From Jackrogersella multiformis (Eukaryota; Ascomycota; Sordariomycetes; Xylariales; Hypoxylaceae): a stretch of 64,000 bases of DNA. The stretch covers positions 310,001 through 374,000 of the forward strand of contig CADCXD010000011.1 of assembly GCA_902806575.1 (NCBI GenBank). Reading direction: 5' to 3'. Under the pieces are notes generated by a model. The model did no database searches and had not been told where the DNA came from. It was given only the letters and a program-made list of their open reading frames with translations. Below are positions 1 to 11,393 of this stretch, piece by piece; the stretch's first letter is position 1, and the number at the start of each line of letters is the position of its first letter. Position numbers and translations under genes: made by a program.

Positions 1-1007
1 AACACCATGAAGTTGACATATTCGATTTGATAATAGTAATAGATGCTACGTTGATTTCATTGGACTCCATAAGCGGAAAGTGATAATGCAACGTTCGTGT
101 CTGATGACAACATCTTAGCCTGAATAGATGATTGGTAACCTCCATAAGCAGGCTGGAGCTTATGTCAGAAATCCAGAGGCCTTATAGCGAGGTTCTCATT
201 TAGGTCTATGAAGTAGATAAGCTGGATAGCTATAGGGATTTGGAGAGTATATAATTCCAATATCTCTTAAACTGTACGAAAAAAATACATCCCATTCATT
301 CCTATTGTCTCATCCAGAGTTAATAGTGAATCATGGAAACGATCTTTATCATCCCCATCCACTATTAGATTTTGAGGCAAAATAAGCCGCATTTCTTCCC
401 TCTCCCCTTTTTTCCCTTTTAAGCTTTCTTTTCCCACACGTGACCACCAACATACTATATTCGACCGTCAGCAACTCCTTATATTAAGGCTAAGCAACAC
501 AACCCCTGAAGCGCACCTGAAGTACCGATGATGACGTCAGACCCCAGAGGCTCATGCATGAGATATCACAATATAGTGCAAGCTCGCAGCTTGTCATAGG
601 TTAGCTAGAGAACTGTTGGCTGCAGCAAGGAGAAAAGAGCCATCGTGAGCACCGAGGACAACAGCTTCCGTGGGATTGCGCCAAGGCTATGCCAGCGAGC
701 CGCTACCGGGCCGTGGCACAAGTACGGTTCCCGCATACAATTTCCAAACATGATCATCTGGTCTCTGGTCCTTGTACAGTAATTGTATATGGAGACATGG
801 AGGTATGGAGGTATGTACTTAACCTTAGGTAGTAATAATACATCGTAGGGCTAGAGCGGCGGGAGGCTGTGATGTAATTGAGAGCCAAAGCGAGGGACCG
901 CATATTGGTCTTATCCTCACTAGATCGAAATCGAAATTGAGATCAACGTCTGTGAAGGACCCCTCCGTACACCTATTCCACCCACCCATCCAATCCAATC
1001 CCACCCC
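1..1007. other. Intergenic, 3' side of bL27m
   Basis: I see no gene here. The stretch holds a pyrimidine-rich run near 395-435 and a perfect CRE palindrome TGACGTCA at 532-539, the binding site type of bZIP/ATF-CREB factors. No downstream gene on the left is in the window, so the CRE could belong to a gene outside it. Confidence 0.6.
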
Positions 1008-2100
1008 CTACGCCTCCACCCTCGGCGGACTCTCCGTCCCTGTCGGCGGCGGCGGCGGCACCCCGCCCTCGCCGGCCTTCGCAGCCTCGGCAGCCTTCCT
1101 AGCCCTATACTCGCGCATCTTCTTGGCCCTGGCGGCGCGCTGGGCGTCGAGGGCCTCCTTGCGGCGGGCGATCTTGTCCTCGCGCTCGGCGCGCATCTCC
1201 AGGGCGATGGCCTTGGCCTTCTTGCGGCGGTGGCGCATGGCCACGCGGCGCGACCCCATCTTGCGCTTCTCCGTGCGCACCAGCGTACCCAGCTTCCAGC
1301 TCTCCTCCGCGTACGCGTAGCTGCCGTCGCGCCGCAGCCGCATCACCCGCTCGTCGCGCGCGTGCGGCCGCTTCCCGTAGCCCTGGCGCACCACCTGCGT
1401 CGGGATGCCTGAGGCCGAGATCTCGGGCTCGGGCCGCGGCGGCGGGATCGGCGAGGCTACCATGTTGAGCCGGCGCTTGCGCATGGCGTGCGCCGCGTAG
1501 GGCAGCTTGTCGGCTTTGTTGAACACGACGCCGATGTACTGGCGCTTGGGGTGGAGGGCGGGGTCGCGGTAGTATTTGACGTAGCCCTCGGCCAGGGCGA
1601 AGATGGTGTGGTCGCGACCCATGCCGCAGTTCTCGCCGGCGTGCCATATTGTGCCGCGCTGCTTGTAGATGATGTTGCCGGGGATTACGTAGTTGTCTGT
1701 AGGTGTTCTGTTAAGTCAAGGTTGGGTTCGATTTCTCATGTGTACGTATATATGCGTATATGCCCTCTAGTCTTGCTCGTGTTCTAATCTAGAGAATAGT
1801 CTAGGGAACTGGAATCAAGATAGATCGAGTAGAGTGTGTACGCAACGGAATAGATAAAGACATACCGCCAGACTTCTTCGCACCCAACTTCTTCGGAATC
1901 GTGCTCGAATCCCTTAGCCTATACGCTCCCTGGGATTTGACACTGGCATGCCTCCGACCCTCGACCGCGACGTTACCGGCTCCTATCCTAAGCTGTCCCA
2001 ACACATCCCGTATTTGTCGTATCGTAGTAGTGGTAGATGTTGTCCTAGTTACACTGGAAGCAGCAGCCGCTAAGGGCCGCTGCAATTGAGCGATCCTCAT
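1008..2100 (-). CDS. MRPL27: Mitochondrial large-subunit ribosomal protein bL27m
   Basis: Two exons, complement(1008..1696, 1866..2100), give 307 aa. The intron has a GTATG donor and a CTACAG acceptor, and splicing joins the family core as ...KKSGG-DNYVIPGN. The bL27 domain spans about residues 50-135 and shows the basic KSQGAYRLRDS start, the PGNIIYKQRGT strand and the GMGRDHTIFAL motif. It follows an N-terminal Ser/Thr/Arg-rich region that suits a mitochondrial presequence. bL27 sits near the peptidyl-transferase centre. The long basic C-terminal tail (Arg/Ala/Lys-rich, ending in a Pro run) is typical of fungal mitochondrial versions and absent in bacteria. The start ATG is the first one upstream of the presequence-like segment. 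The gene is divergent from LCL2 with 375 bp between start codons. The C-terminal half is strongly GC-rich, which creates long spurious frames on both strands. Confidence 0.93.
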
Positions 2101-2475
2101 GGCTGTGGCCGTGATTTTCCGCCGTTTAGATCGTTGTCGGTTGGAGTTGTGATGGAGCTTTAAGTCTTAATTAAGTCTTAAGCCTTAAAAGAAAAGCTTC
2201 GGCCCGCACCCACAAAATTTCGGCTTAGTCATCCGATGCCGCACTAGGTAGCTCTCCCGGGATTGAGAGCCACCGATAACGATAAGGACGGAAATGTTGC
2301 CAGCATTGCGATTTATGTAAAGTGTACAACTTACAGCTTACAACTTACAACTTGCAATTCAAGATTACCTCCCCATGCTACTCAATATAATGATAGTTAG
2401 ATTAACCTCTCTATACCACAGCTATATACCTTATTCCAGCTTCTAGATAACAATCCGAATCTCTGCGCCTCCAAA
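2101..2475. promoter_or_regulatory. Divergent promoter region, bL27m / LCL2
   Basis: This 375-bp stretch separates two head-to-head start codons and must hold both 5' UTRs and core promoters. Visible elements are two nearby TTAAGTCTTAA-type palindromic runs at about 2160-2190 and three short direct repeats of TTACAACTTACA type near 2328-2356. No CDS is seen. Confidence 0.6.
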
Positions 2476-2970
2476 ATGCGGACCTCGCTCTCCCACCCCC
2501 TCCACCTGATCCTCCTCGCGGTGCTCTCCCTATCCTCCGCCGCCCGCGCGCAGTTCGGCTTCTTCGACCAGATGTTCGGCGGGCAGCAGCAGCAGCAGCA
2601 GCAGCAGCAACGGCAGCCGCAGAACGTGCCGAGCGACTCTTCCATCTACCAGAACAACTTCAACCGCATGCACTGCGACAACTACCTCTGTCCCGACACC
2701 CTAGGTAACTCTACCCGCCCGCCCACCAACCCTACCTTATCCTGCCTTACCCCGTCAGTGCGATAGGCGTGAAGTAGGAACCAACACTAACACTAACACT
2801 AACACCGGACAGCCTGCGTCCACTTCCCGCACCACTGCCCGTGCCCTTGGCCCGCGAACGAGGACAAGTTCGAGATGGGCGACGGCCACCGCATATGCGT
2901 GTCGAAGGGAGGTTTCAAGCCCGGCGAGGCGGCGAGGAAGGTAGAGCTTGCTAGGAAAGGGTTGCTATGA
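2476..2970 (+). CDS. LCL2: Long chronological lifespan protein 2 (LCL2)
   Basis: Two exons, 2476..2704 and 2813..2970, give 128 aa, the normal size for this fungal family. Residues 1-26 form a signal peptide ending ARA-QF. The mature part begins with the family hallmark QFGFFDQMFGG, then a nine-Gln tract, then a Cys-containing core (CDNYLCPDT-ACVHFPHHCPCPWP) and the C-terminal ICVSKGG...KVELARKGLL. In yeast, LCL2 is a secretory/ER protein linked to ER-associated degradation and lifespan. Splicing joins PDTL-ACVHFP exactly as in orthologues. The intron carries three tandem CACTAA units before its AG. The poly-Gln is an almost pure CAG run (2584-2609), likely length-polymorphic. Confidence 0.93.
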
Positions 2971-3549
2971 ACTATTGACAGGTACCTACCTGCCTACCTA
3001 CACTAGGTGTGCTCCTCATGGATTTTGAACATGTTCAATGTTGTTTTTGAAGAAGCGGGGGAGCGAAAGTCATGATTACGCACTGTGGGCCCCTTGGCAC
3101 TAGACAAAGAGGTGTAATTATACTATCCGGGATAATTGAGCCTAGGATTCTTCAAGTTTTGTTGGTGAAGTAGTCTCAGGGGAAGTCGGACCGCTACTGT
3201 TACACCATCACGTAACATTACGAAAAAAGAAAGCATTAACGAATGTCATCGTTTCATTGATTCTGAGGAATAAGCCCCTTGCAGTAGTAGAGCATCTATA
3301 ACTACAAACCATGGTCGACCGTGATACTCATCCCCCCCTGAACCGATAGGAGTATCTTCGTTCGCCCTCCAACACCAAACTAATCTAATATACCCGTGGC
3401 AACAAGACAAATGAAGAACAGGTATTCCACCCGGCCGGTAAACTCCATCCAGCATGCATACATCGTCACCGCCCCCGTAACCATCTGCATAATCCGCATA
3501 CCCTCCTCCCCCGTAAAGTTATTTGCGGAGGGTTGCTTGGCACGTCTCC
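2971..3549. other. Intergenic between LCL2 and GLC8 3' ends
   Basis: This is the convergent 3' region of two genes. It should contain both 3' UTRs. I see no coding signal, repeat or RNA gene. Confidence 0.6.
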
Positions 3550-4448
3550 CTAGTCGCCTGCTCCTACCAAAGCACCGTTGATGGTAGGCATCGCTGGCGC
3601 CTCCTCCTCATCCTCGATCTCGTCGAGCGACTCGGGGTGGCCTAGGAACTTAGCTACGTCCTTCATCTCGTAGTGCTTCTTCCGCAGTAGCTCGAACTTG
3701 CGGTGTTTCTCGCGCTCCTCGGGGCTTAGGCCGACGAACTCGTTCTCGGCATCGTGCAGCGGCGTGGCATCCTCATCGTTAACGTGGACCTTGCTTTGTT
3801 TGCGCGAGGATCCATATTCTCCTTCGGGGATTTCCTCTTCGGGCTCTCCAAGCGACAGACCGGGGATTTCCTCCCTTCGCGAGTTCTCTCCGTCGAGCAT
3901 CTCATCGTCCTCGTCGTCTTCCGACGGTTCATAGTGTCGAGCGTAGGGAGTCTTTGGTTCCGTGATCTTCATGGTAGAAGTGCGCTCCTGTTCGGTAAGG
4001 TACAGATTTGCTTCATCCCACTTCAAGCGCTGATTGTTATCTAGCTCATCTTCGGGGCCGTATGAAGCAGCGCGTGTTGAGTGGCGACGGGAGCCTGGAG
4101 GGCGGCTGGCCGCACTTGAGGAGCGGCGGTGGCCAGCATTTGTTTGCGTGTTGATGATAGTAAGCTCCTTCTCAGTCACATCCTGTTCCTTAATGGGGGA
4201 CTCGGGTGGTGGTGATTTGGTATACGAGTTCTTTAAGATGCCTAGCCGACGGTAGATCGATCAGTATAATTCCCATGGTAATAAATATAAATATAAAATT
4301 AAAATAAATAAAAAAAGGTGCGAACGCACGAGGTAATTAAGGGTAGATGGTAAAAGCAGATGGAAAATTATGTCATACCTCTAGGGCGCTTAACCTCATG
4401 TCCCGGAGGAGTATGAGTAGAGTTGGGGCTCATCTCTATGGTCGCCAT
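3550..4448 (-). CDS. GLC8: Protein phosphatase 1 regulator, inhibitor-2 / Glc8 family
   Basis: Two exons, complement(3550..4241, 4379..4448), give 253 aa. The short first exon encodes MATIEMSPNS...KRPR. The GTATGA-donor intron ends in CTAG, and exon 2 starts with GILKNSY, the PP1-binding RGILKN (KGILK) motif of inhibitor-2. The second signature, KWDEANLYLTEQERTSTMKI followed by EPKTPYARHY, sits at about residues 98-126. The third, RKFELLRKKHYEMKD, lies near residue 207 and corresponds to the helix that covers the PP1 active site. The middle is acidic and disordered. Glc8/I-2 proteins bind PP1 in nucleus and cytosol and modulate its activity. Phosphorylation of the TP in EPKTPY is the known control point in the family. 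All three PP1 contact motifs are intact. Confidence 0.93.
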
Positions 4449-7400
4449 TTCGGATGATCCCTCTCGAGGGTTACGAGTTGATAAAGTCAAAATGAAAAGG
4501 CTGACAGTTAGGGGCGAAGGCGGCAGACGTCGAAAACAACGTGAGATGGTTTCGAAGTAGGTAGACGGGTAGAAAGAGTATGGAATATTGTAGTTTGAGA
4601 TTGCGAAATGGCGTAATCAAGAGATCCTAGAATACAGTAGAGTAGGTACTAGGTTAACAGTAGGAATATGAACCCTTGGAAGGGAAGTTGGCGGGATGGT
4701 GGGTTGGCAGATTTGTGGAGGTCACAGTTGGAAATTGTCGGATGAGCGCGGGGAAAGAAGTTGGGACCCTGCAGCAGACAGCAGAAATAGTGGATTCTTT
4801 TGGTCTGGTAGTGTGTGCTTGTGATTGGGATAGCCCGGGTATGCTGATCCTTTTTGACGATGATGATGCTTGCTGCTTGCGCCGACGGGGCCTGGGTCTT
4901 TATGGGACTGTTGATTTATGGTCCGGAGCGAAAATAAGGTAATAGATGTACAAAAGTATCGTATGTACGTGTTGTTCCTTTTTTTTCTCTTTCCCTTCAA
5001 GGTTTTCTAGGGATGGGAGATATGTACATATGTACAAATGTAAAGGCTGTGCTAGCACGTAGCCAGTGCTAGTAATGGTGTGGTACTTCACGATCTTGGT
5101 GGTGCTATTGATTATGTCGTGTGTCTATTTGTCTCACTTAGTGGGGAGACCTTGTGATTGATGGAGGGGGAAACAACACAAATTGTTATTGAACCGATTG
5201 AGAAGAGAAGAAGGAAAAAATAACAAATCTAAGTTATGATGGCGCTGGGAGACGAACTGTATGTAAATAAGATGAGATGATGTGATTTATTCGTTGTTCT
5301 TTAGAAGTTTCAAGGTTTCCAAGGCTCAAAGTTTACAAGGCAGCAAGGTTAATGTTAGGTGTTGGGTAAGTCAGGTTGCTCTGGTGAAAATGCCTTGAAA
5401 GTTGGACATAGAAGGTGCTGAGTGATCATGATGCAGGTGGTTGATGGCTGATAGTACGGTACCTAGGTACATGACTCTTTGCAGGAGACGTGGGGTTAAT
5501 AGCTGGACCTAGGATGTATTTTGTACCTAAGAGCACGAGCCTCTTTACTGAGCACGTATCTAGGTAGTGACCGACCAAGGAAATGATCATCCCACCATCT
5601 TGTAAGAACTTAAAATCACGATCTTAACATTCGACTTCTCGATACACCAGTCTACTATAACTTTTGTACCACACAGCTAGTACTTATCTCCTACTGAAAA
5701 GTATCTATACCCCGTGTTAAGTTAAAATTTGCACCCCTTGCAACCTTGAACATCTTATAGTCAAGCATTGGTCATATTATGGTCCGAGCTTCTCTTTCAG
5801 CTCCACGATGTTTCCCGAAACTCCTTCGAGCCCATTAAAAACCTGACATCATTTTTTTCTTCGGCCGGCTCCAAGTGACCTCATGATGCTTTTGTTGCTG
5901 TCGACGTCGCCAACCTGACAACGAAGCTGCGAAGTTAGCTGCAGCATGTGGATACCGATTATCATGCCGACTCTTTGTCGGGTCCTCGTCCCCTACTGTA
6001 TTATCATAACTGCCACATAATTCCTTGTCAAAGATATTCAGGTCCGTTTTATAGCTGCACTCCTACATGCCTACATACTTGAAGTTATATTCATGCCAAA
6101 CCACCGAATCCCTTCATCTTTGCGTCCATTGTTGATGTAAATAAATGCATACGCAATGCGACAATCCACGAACTGCCTCGCCTTTATATGCGCGACAAAG
6201 ACCCTTCCCATTGAGCCGGATATGCGGATCTTCTCTCTATCTACTGAACTCCTCATCCTCTAACCTAATGAGAATTTCACCATTCTCTCGTCCTCTAATA
6301 GGCAGATAATAGGATCCTATTTTTTCTGTTTCTGCCGCTCTACACGCTCGGAGCATCCCCTACCTAGGCACCTAAAAAAACATCAGGCAGGTTAGGGCAT
6401 AAAATGTGGATTGTTTATCCCTACCGCATTAATTGGCGCACCTATTCGTCATACCCCTGAATTGGCACCGCATTTTCTAAGGTTTCCATGTAAACATACC
6501 TAAACATGGACGAATGGGCAGAAGAAAGGTGGCTACGGCTACAGTTACAGCTGTGGATGGTAACGAGTAGGAACGATGGTCGCCAGCACATGCTGATCTG
6601 GAAAATATTTGAGGCTCGAAGGGAGATCTATTTCAACCTGTCACGACTCGTTGAGGGTGCATCCAATGGACACCTGTCGCCTAGAAGCGGTAGGTGAGTT
6701 TGCTACCTAGGTAACTAACCTAGCTCCCTCGCAGCACCTACCAAGGTAGGTAGTTTGGGAGTACTATTTGGGAGTACTATTTGGGAGTACTATTTGGGAG
6801 TACTATTTGGGAGTACTATTTGGGAGTACTATTTGGGAGTACTATTGGTAGAGCATCAACTCTCCGAATCGACACATCATGATCGAAGATGTCTTGTTGA
6901 GATCGGCCTTAACATCATCTCTTATCCAGGTAAGTAGCTGGTTACACCGCATATGAACCTGGCACGCAGATAGTGCTTCTAGAAGTGAGGTAATTAATAG
7001 AAGGTAACACTGTAGGTGCTACCGAAGAATAGGCACAACTCTCTTTGGGCTGTCTACCTATAAGGGGGGAGTAATACTAAGTACCTATCGTACCATGCCG
7101 TTTGGCTTGGGTAGGCCACGAATTGATGATTATATATAATCCTGCACAGTCGACTTCCGGGGCTATCCAATGAGAAAACCTCGGTTCCCAGCCAAGAGCA
7201 CCAGAACAATGGCTTCAAGCACGGCTGGTAAATGTATATTTATTTTATACGACCAGATTAGTGTGAAGGCAAATACGGGATATATCATGCAAACACCGTC
7301 CTATAAATAGCAAGCCAGGCAGTTCGCCTTTATCAGTCCTTCCAACATACCCTACCCATGATTTTTCGGGTTTGCCTACTAGGTATGTATACGAGATCAT

Positions 7401-8178
7401 TTCCATTGCTTCGTAGATGAGATTACACCGGAACGCATGACTCCTGGTTCGCATACAGGATAGCGTTGGACACCAAGAAGATAATGTAACTATGTGAGAT
7501 ATAAGCTGCACGTAGGGTAGTGCTGCGTAGTACCCAGGCCTTACGCCGTGGCACAATAAACCAGAGCTAGCTCCAGTATCACGACTATCTACCTACCTGC
7601 TTATTAACACTTCACCGCTCTAAGATCGAGACTAGGTACACGAAGAGGTCATGGATATCTAAATCGATTTGGATTGCTTATACTGATTCTACATTAGCAA
7701 GCCAGTCGGTACATAGATGTTCCTGGCATGCTTTCGCAGAATAAATCTTCTATTTTTATCATAATCAGCTTCTAGAACTGGAGGAGGGAGCACTATGCAG
7801 TCTATTTATCATTCCTTCATATCCGCGCACGAGTCCACATAAGGTAGGTATCCAACCATCAGCATTCAAGCGCGAGTGACACTCGAACCGATAGAAAAGA
7901 CCAGACAACTTATTTATAGCACGTCAAACCCATCAATACGACCCGGTCACACCTTTAAGACACGAGAAGCTACCCACGCGCTATGCTGCCTGTCTCACGT
8001 CGTAGCATTGAATACCGGGGAACAGCGAGCAGAAGCAAAGTCGTCATCGGTAAATAAACCCTACCTACTAACTACATCCAATAATAGCACAGCCTCGTCC
8101 GAGGGATAGATGGGTTGCAAGCGCATCTATGCAACACAACATAACAACATAAACCCCCACCTAGTAGAGATATGAGAT
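4449..8178. other. 3.7-kb gene-free region
   Basis: I find no credible gene. Frames here are short, start at non-ATG codons and show no family similarity. The left part probably contains the GLC8 5' UTR and promoter, and the right part the UVE1 3' UTR. The only clear structure is the 13-bp tandem repeat at 6754-6846, plus scattered TACCTAGGTA-like palindromes (about 5458, 6358, 6702). Confidence 0.55.
6754..6846. repeat. 13-bp minisatellite, seven copies
   Basis: The unit TTTGGGAGTACTA is repeated seven times without an interruption I can see, then breaks off in TTGGTAGAGC. The unit length is not a multiple of three, so it is not a coding repeat. It is flanked on the left by CTACCAAGGTAGGTAG. 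Confidence 0.95.
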
Positions 8179-10338
8179 CTAGTCTTCCTCGTCCGCCTCC
8201 TCGCCGGCCTTTTTCTTCTTCTTGACCTCCCTCTTCTTCGGGCGGAGCCACTCCTCCATGCCCAGGGGCCAATAAACGCGGTTCTCAGGGCCGCCCATGC
8301 CGCGATCCGATTCGGGGACTTCGGGGCGCGGCTTGGGCTCCTCGTCTGCCGCTTCCTCGTCGGCTCCGTCATTCGCATCCGCGGCTTTCTTATTCTTGCG
8401 CTGCGGTTTCTTCTTTGGCGGCTTGGGGGCCGGCCTGTTCTCGTCGTCCCGCTCGTACGGTGTCACGTCGTTGATGCGGTCCCACCCGGGCAGTTTGAAG
8501 TTCCGCATTAGGTCGAACACCGCTTGCTCCTTGTCCTTCGCCTCGATCATGAGGTCCATGTCGTTCGGGCACGGGGGCAGGGTCATGACTCGAGGGCGGT
8601 GCTTTCGTCGTTGGCGTGGAGTGATAGCCTCGGAGCAGGGCTCGCTGTAGTGCATCTTTTGCGTGATGCCTTTCCTGTCCCAGGTGGCCTTTATCCGCGG
8701 ATAGAGCTCGACAATGTCCTTGGTTCCTTCGCGAACTTTGTCCTTGTCGAACATGATATTATGGTGATGGAAGTCTAAGACGAGCGGAATGTTCAGCTCT
8801 TCGCATATCGGGAGGAGGTCGTGCACCGTCCATGACACATCATCATTCTCCAATACAAGCCTTGCCTTGACACCTGGCGAGAGTCCGGCGTAATTCTTTC
8901 GGAACCTATCGAGAGTTGCCGCCTTGTCCCCAAATACACCGCCCATGTGTAAAATCATGACAGCGTCTTTGTTGAGTTGATCGGATAGGCGTAGAAGCGT
9001 CAGCATCTCATTATGGTATTCAAGATCGCGAATTGCACTTCTAACAACCTCTGCTCGTGGCGATCCCAGCTGTGTATACTTTCAGTTCGTCAGAAAGACA
9101 CCCTCCTCGAGAACCGAATACTTTGACAACATACCTGTCCAGGGTGAGTTGTAAGTCGATGACCAAGCTCGGTCGCAACTCTCCCAGCTTCGGCGAGCAC
9201 CCTCGAAGCAAACGGTGCTAGTTTATAGCCGTACTCTTCGTGACTTGCAAACGGGAACATCTCTGAGCTCAGTCGCATGAACTTGATGCCATATTTATCG
9301 TTCCAGCGTATCATCTTCACAATGTCATGCGCATTGGCGATACCCAGGGCCTCGACATATTTTTTACCCCTGATTACATCGGCTGGCTCGTCCTTGTCCG
9401 GCCGATTTTTAGTCGAGTGTTCAGGTTGAGACGGATCTTGAAGAGGGTGGCGGTGTTCTAAGATGGAAGCTATTCGGCAGGTTCTTGAGCTGAATACTGG
9501 TGGGTTAGCTAGTCGCAGGTAGGTATTGAGGCAAGCCTGATTTGTGTTAGAAATTATATTGTATATTTGAGTACACTTGGTTGTGACCGCCGGGGAGTTT
9601 CACATAGCCTAATCTACCTTTCCACGGCAATGGTAGATAGTCGCTGTTGACAGGAGGTGGTCTTGAGCCTTCTTGCTTGAAGGCATTGGCGTCGGGCTCA
9701 TCTAACGAGCCGCCGCCTTCCTCTTTATCACCGGGCTCCTTGTCTTCGTAGGCTTCAGTACCTTGGTCAGCATCGTCAACTTCATTCCTTGCAGTCATCA
9801 TCTTTTCCTTCAGGATTCGTTTATCAGATCGCGTCAGGATTGTTTCCGGGTCGGGCTTAGGTCTCGGAAAGAATGCGGCTTCCTCCTCCGTCACCTTTCG
9901 GGTATCTAACACTGAACTCTCATCCAATGCTATTTTCTGTCGTTTCACAGCATTACGGAGGTTATCCTCCATCTCGCGGAGGTCCTTCACAGCCCCAACT
10001 ACGTCTCGTTCTCCTGGTAATTTCTTCTTCTTGGCATTTGATCGAGTAGAGGCTGAGCGCGGAATCTCTCGGTTAAGCGGAATGTCAGCTGTTGGTGACA
10101 TCTCACTCTGTTTCTTGACATTACGCCCCGATCTTCTTGGGGCAGCACTCGAGAGATCTGACTGGGCGAGTTCATCCAGCTGAGTATCTTGCTGCGGAAC
10201 CATACTTGATTTCTTTCTTTTGGGTGCCATCATGACGGAAACCTTACGATTTGTCTGGAAACACGTAGGTATATAACCAAGAGGGTTTCCAGATTCAGCT
10301 CTAGATAAGCGAATTAAACGTCGAAAGAAGATCAGCAT
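8179..10338 (-). CDS. UVE1: UV-damage endonuclease UvdE (UVE1/MUS-18)
   Basis: Three exons, complement(8179..9078, 9135..9536, 9604..10338 or 10230). The enzyme nicks DNA 5' of UV photoproducts and abasic sites, starting an alternative excision repair route. The TIM-barrel core runs from PLPWKGRLGY-ACLNTYLR through RLTTHPGQ-YTQLGSPR, HMGG, LENDD, DFHHHN and MHYSEP. These hold the conserved His, Glu and Asp metal ligands. Splice choices are fixed by these joins; the last acceptor is taken at AAAG-TATACACAG so that HPGQYTQLG is restored. The N-terminal third is disordered and basic, and the C-terminus is a Lys-rich tail after PLGMEEWLRPKKREVKKK. Starting at MAPKRKK (10230) gives 642 aa, close to N. 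crassa MUS-18. An in-frame ATG 36 codons upstream (10338) would give 678 aa with an Arg-rich leader. Confidence 0.95.
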
Positions 10339-11393
10339 ACAAAATTAGAAATTAGGTAACAGATAATTCTGTTACAATAAATCTGAGGATAATGTGGCAG
10401 AAAGGATACCTAGCTGCCTAGGTGTAGATACAGCTTAGGAATTCACAAATGAAAGAAGAGAACAGGTATGGATGAGATCATCAATCAAGAAAGAAGTAAT
10501 CTGCATCCTATAGCTTGCATGATCTGCCCTAGCAGCCTAGGTAAACAGGTAAATAGTAGAGATCCCGCCGTAGATTGACTCGGAGCTAGATTCGTAGAAG
10601 CAAACTACGCGTCATGAATCGGGCCTAGGCCTGAGACACCAGGCGCACGGGAATATGTGCTTCGTTTTGGAGGCATCTTGAGCTGTTAAGGCTGTCAAGG
10701 CTCTTCAGCTCTTGTAAAGCTCCAGTGGAGCTCCATTGGTGTGGCGACAACCCGGACCATTTCCTACGACAATGTGCAACCATGCTGCCATGGAAAGAAA
10801 TATAGAGCCAACGGAATGGAACCAGAGTTTCCGATACTCGACTGCGGCTGCGATATACACTAGATGTGAGGTCATCTTGGAAGTAGATGTAAATCGATGA
10901 AATCATTCCAAGGTTTATTTATGCCGATCGAGATGTGGAGACGATGCTAGTGCGGCACTTGGGTATATTAGGTACCTACGTACCTACATTATGCTGGAAG
11001 GGTCCCGACGGATTGTCACGTGAAAGGTTTATCATTATTGGATTATCGCTAGTAATCTTGATAGCTTGGATTTAGAAATAATACGCCATAGCTGCAAATT
11101 TCGATAGTTGCAAATAGATCACTTCCCGTAATAAGCTGCAACTAAACACAACTCATCTTCATATAAAATATAAACCATCATGATGTTTTCATTCAAGCAA
11201 CAGCTCGTAGCAAAAGAGCATGAATATGCCATACCGAACGCCAAGATCTTTCGCCTGCCCATATCTGCCTCCCTAGGCCGCAAGCTACCTAACTCCTTCA
11301 TATCGATGTTGAGACAGTTCTGCAATTGTTCGACCTTCTCCTATAGCTCGAGTCCCCAGGTTAACCCACGGCATCCCCCCTTGTGCGGACCAA
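10339..11393. other. Intergenic, UVE1 upstream region
   Basis: No gene is supported. This is the UVE1 promoter and the 3' flank of the RING gene. A TCACGTGA E-box palindrome lies at 11016-11023, and CTACCTAGGTA-like palindromes occur near 10410 and 10540. The small frames seen on both strands near 11120-11530 have no recognisable content. Confidence 0.55.

Noticed and set aside
6754..6846. CRISPR-like array
   Set aside because: Units are contiguous with no spacers, and this is eukaryotic DNA.
6755..6937. Frame translating the 13-bp repeat as GSTIWEYYL units
   Set aside because: The unit is not a multiple of three, and there is no ATG context or continuation outside the repeat.
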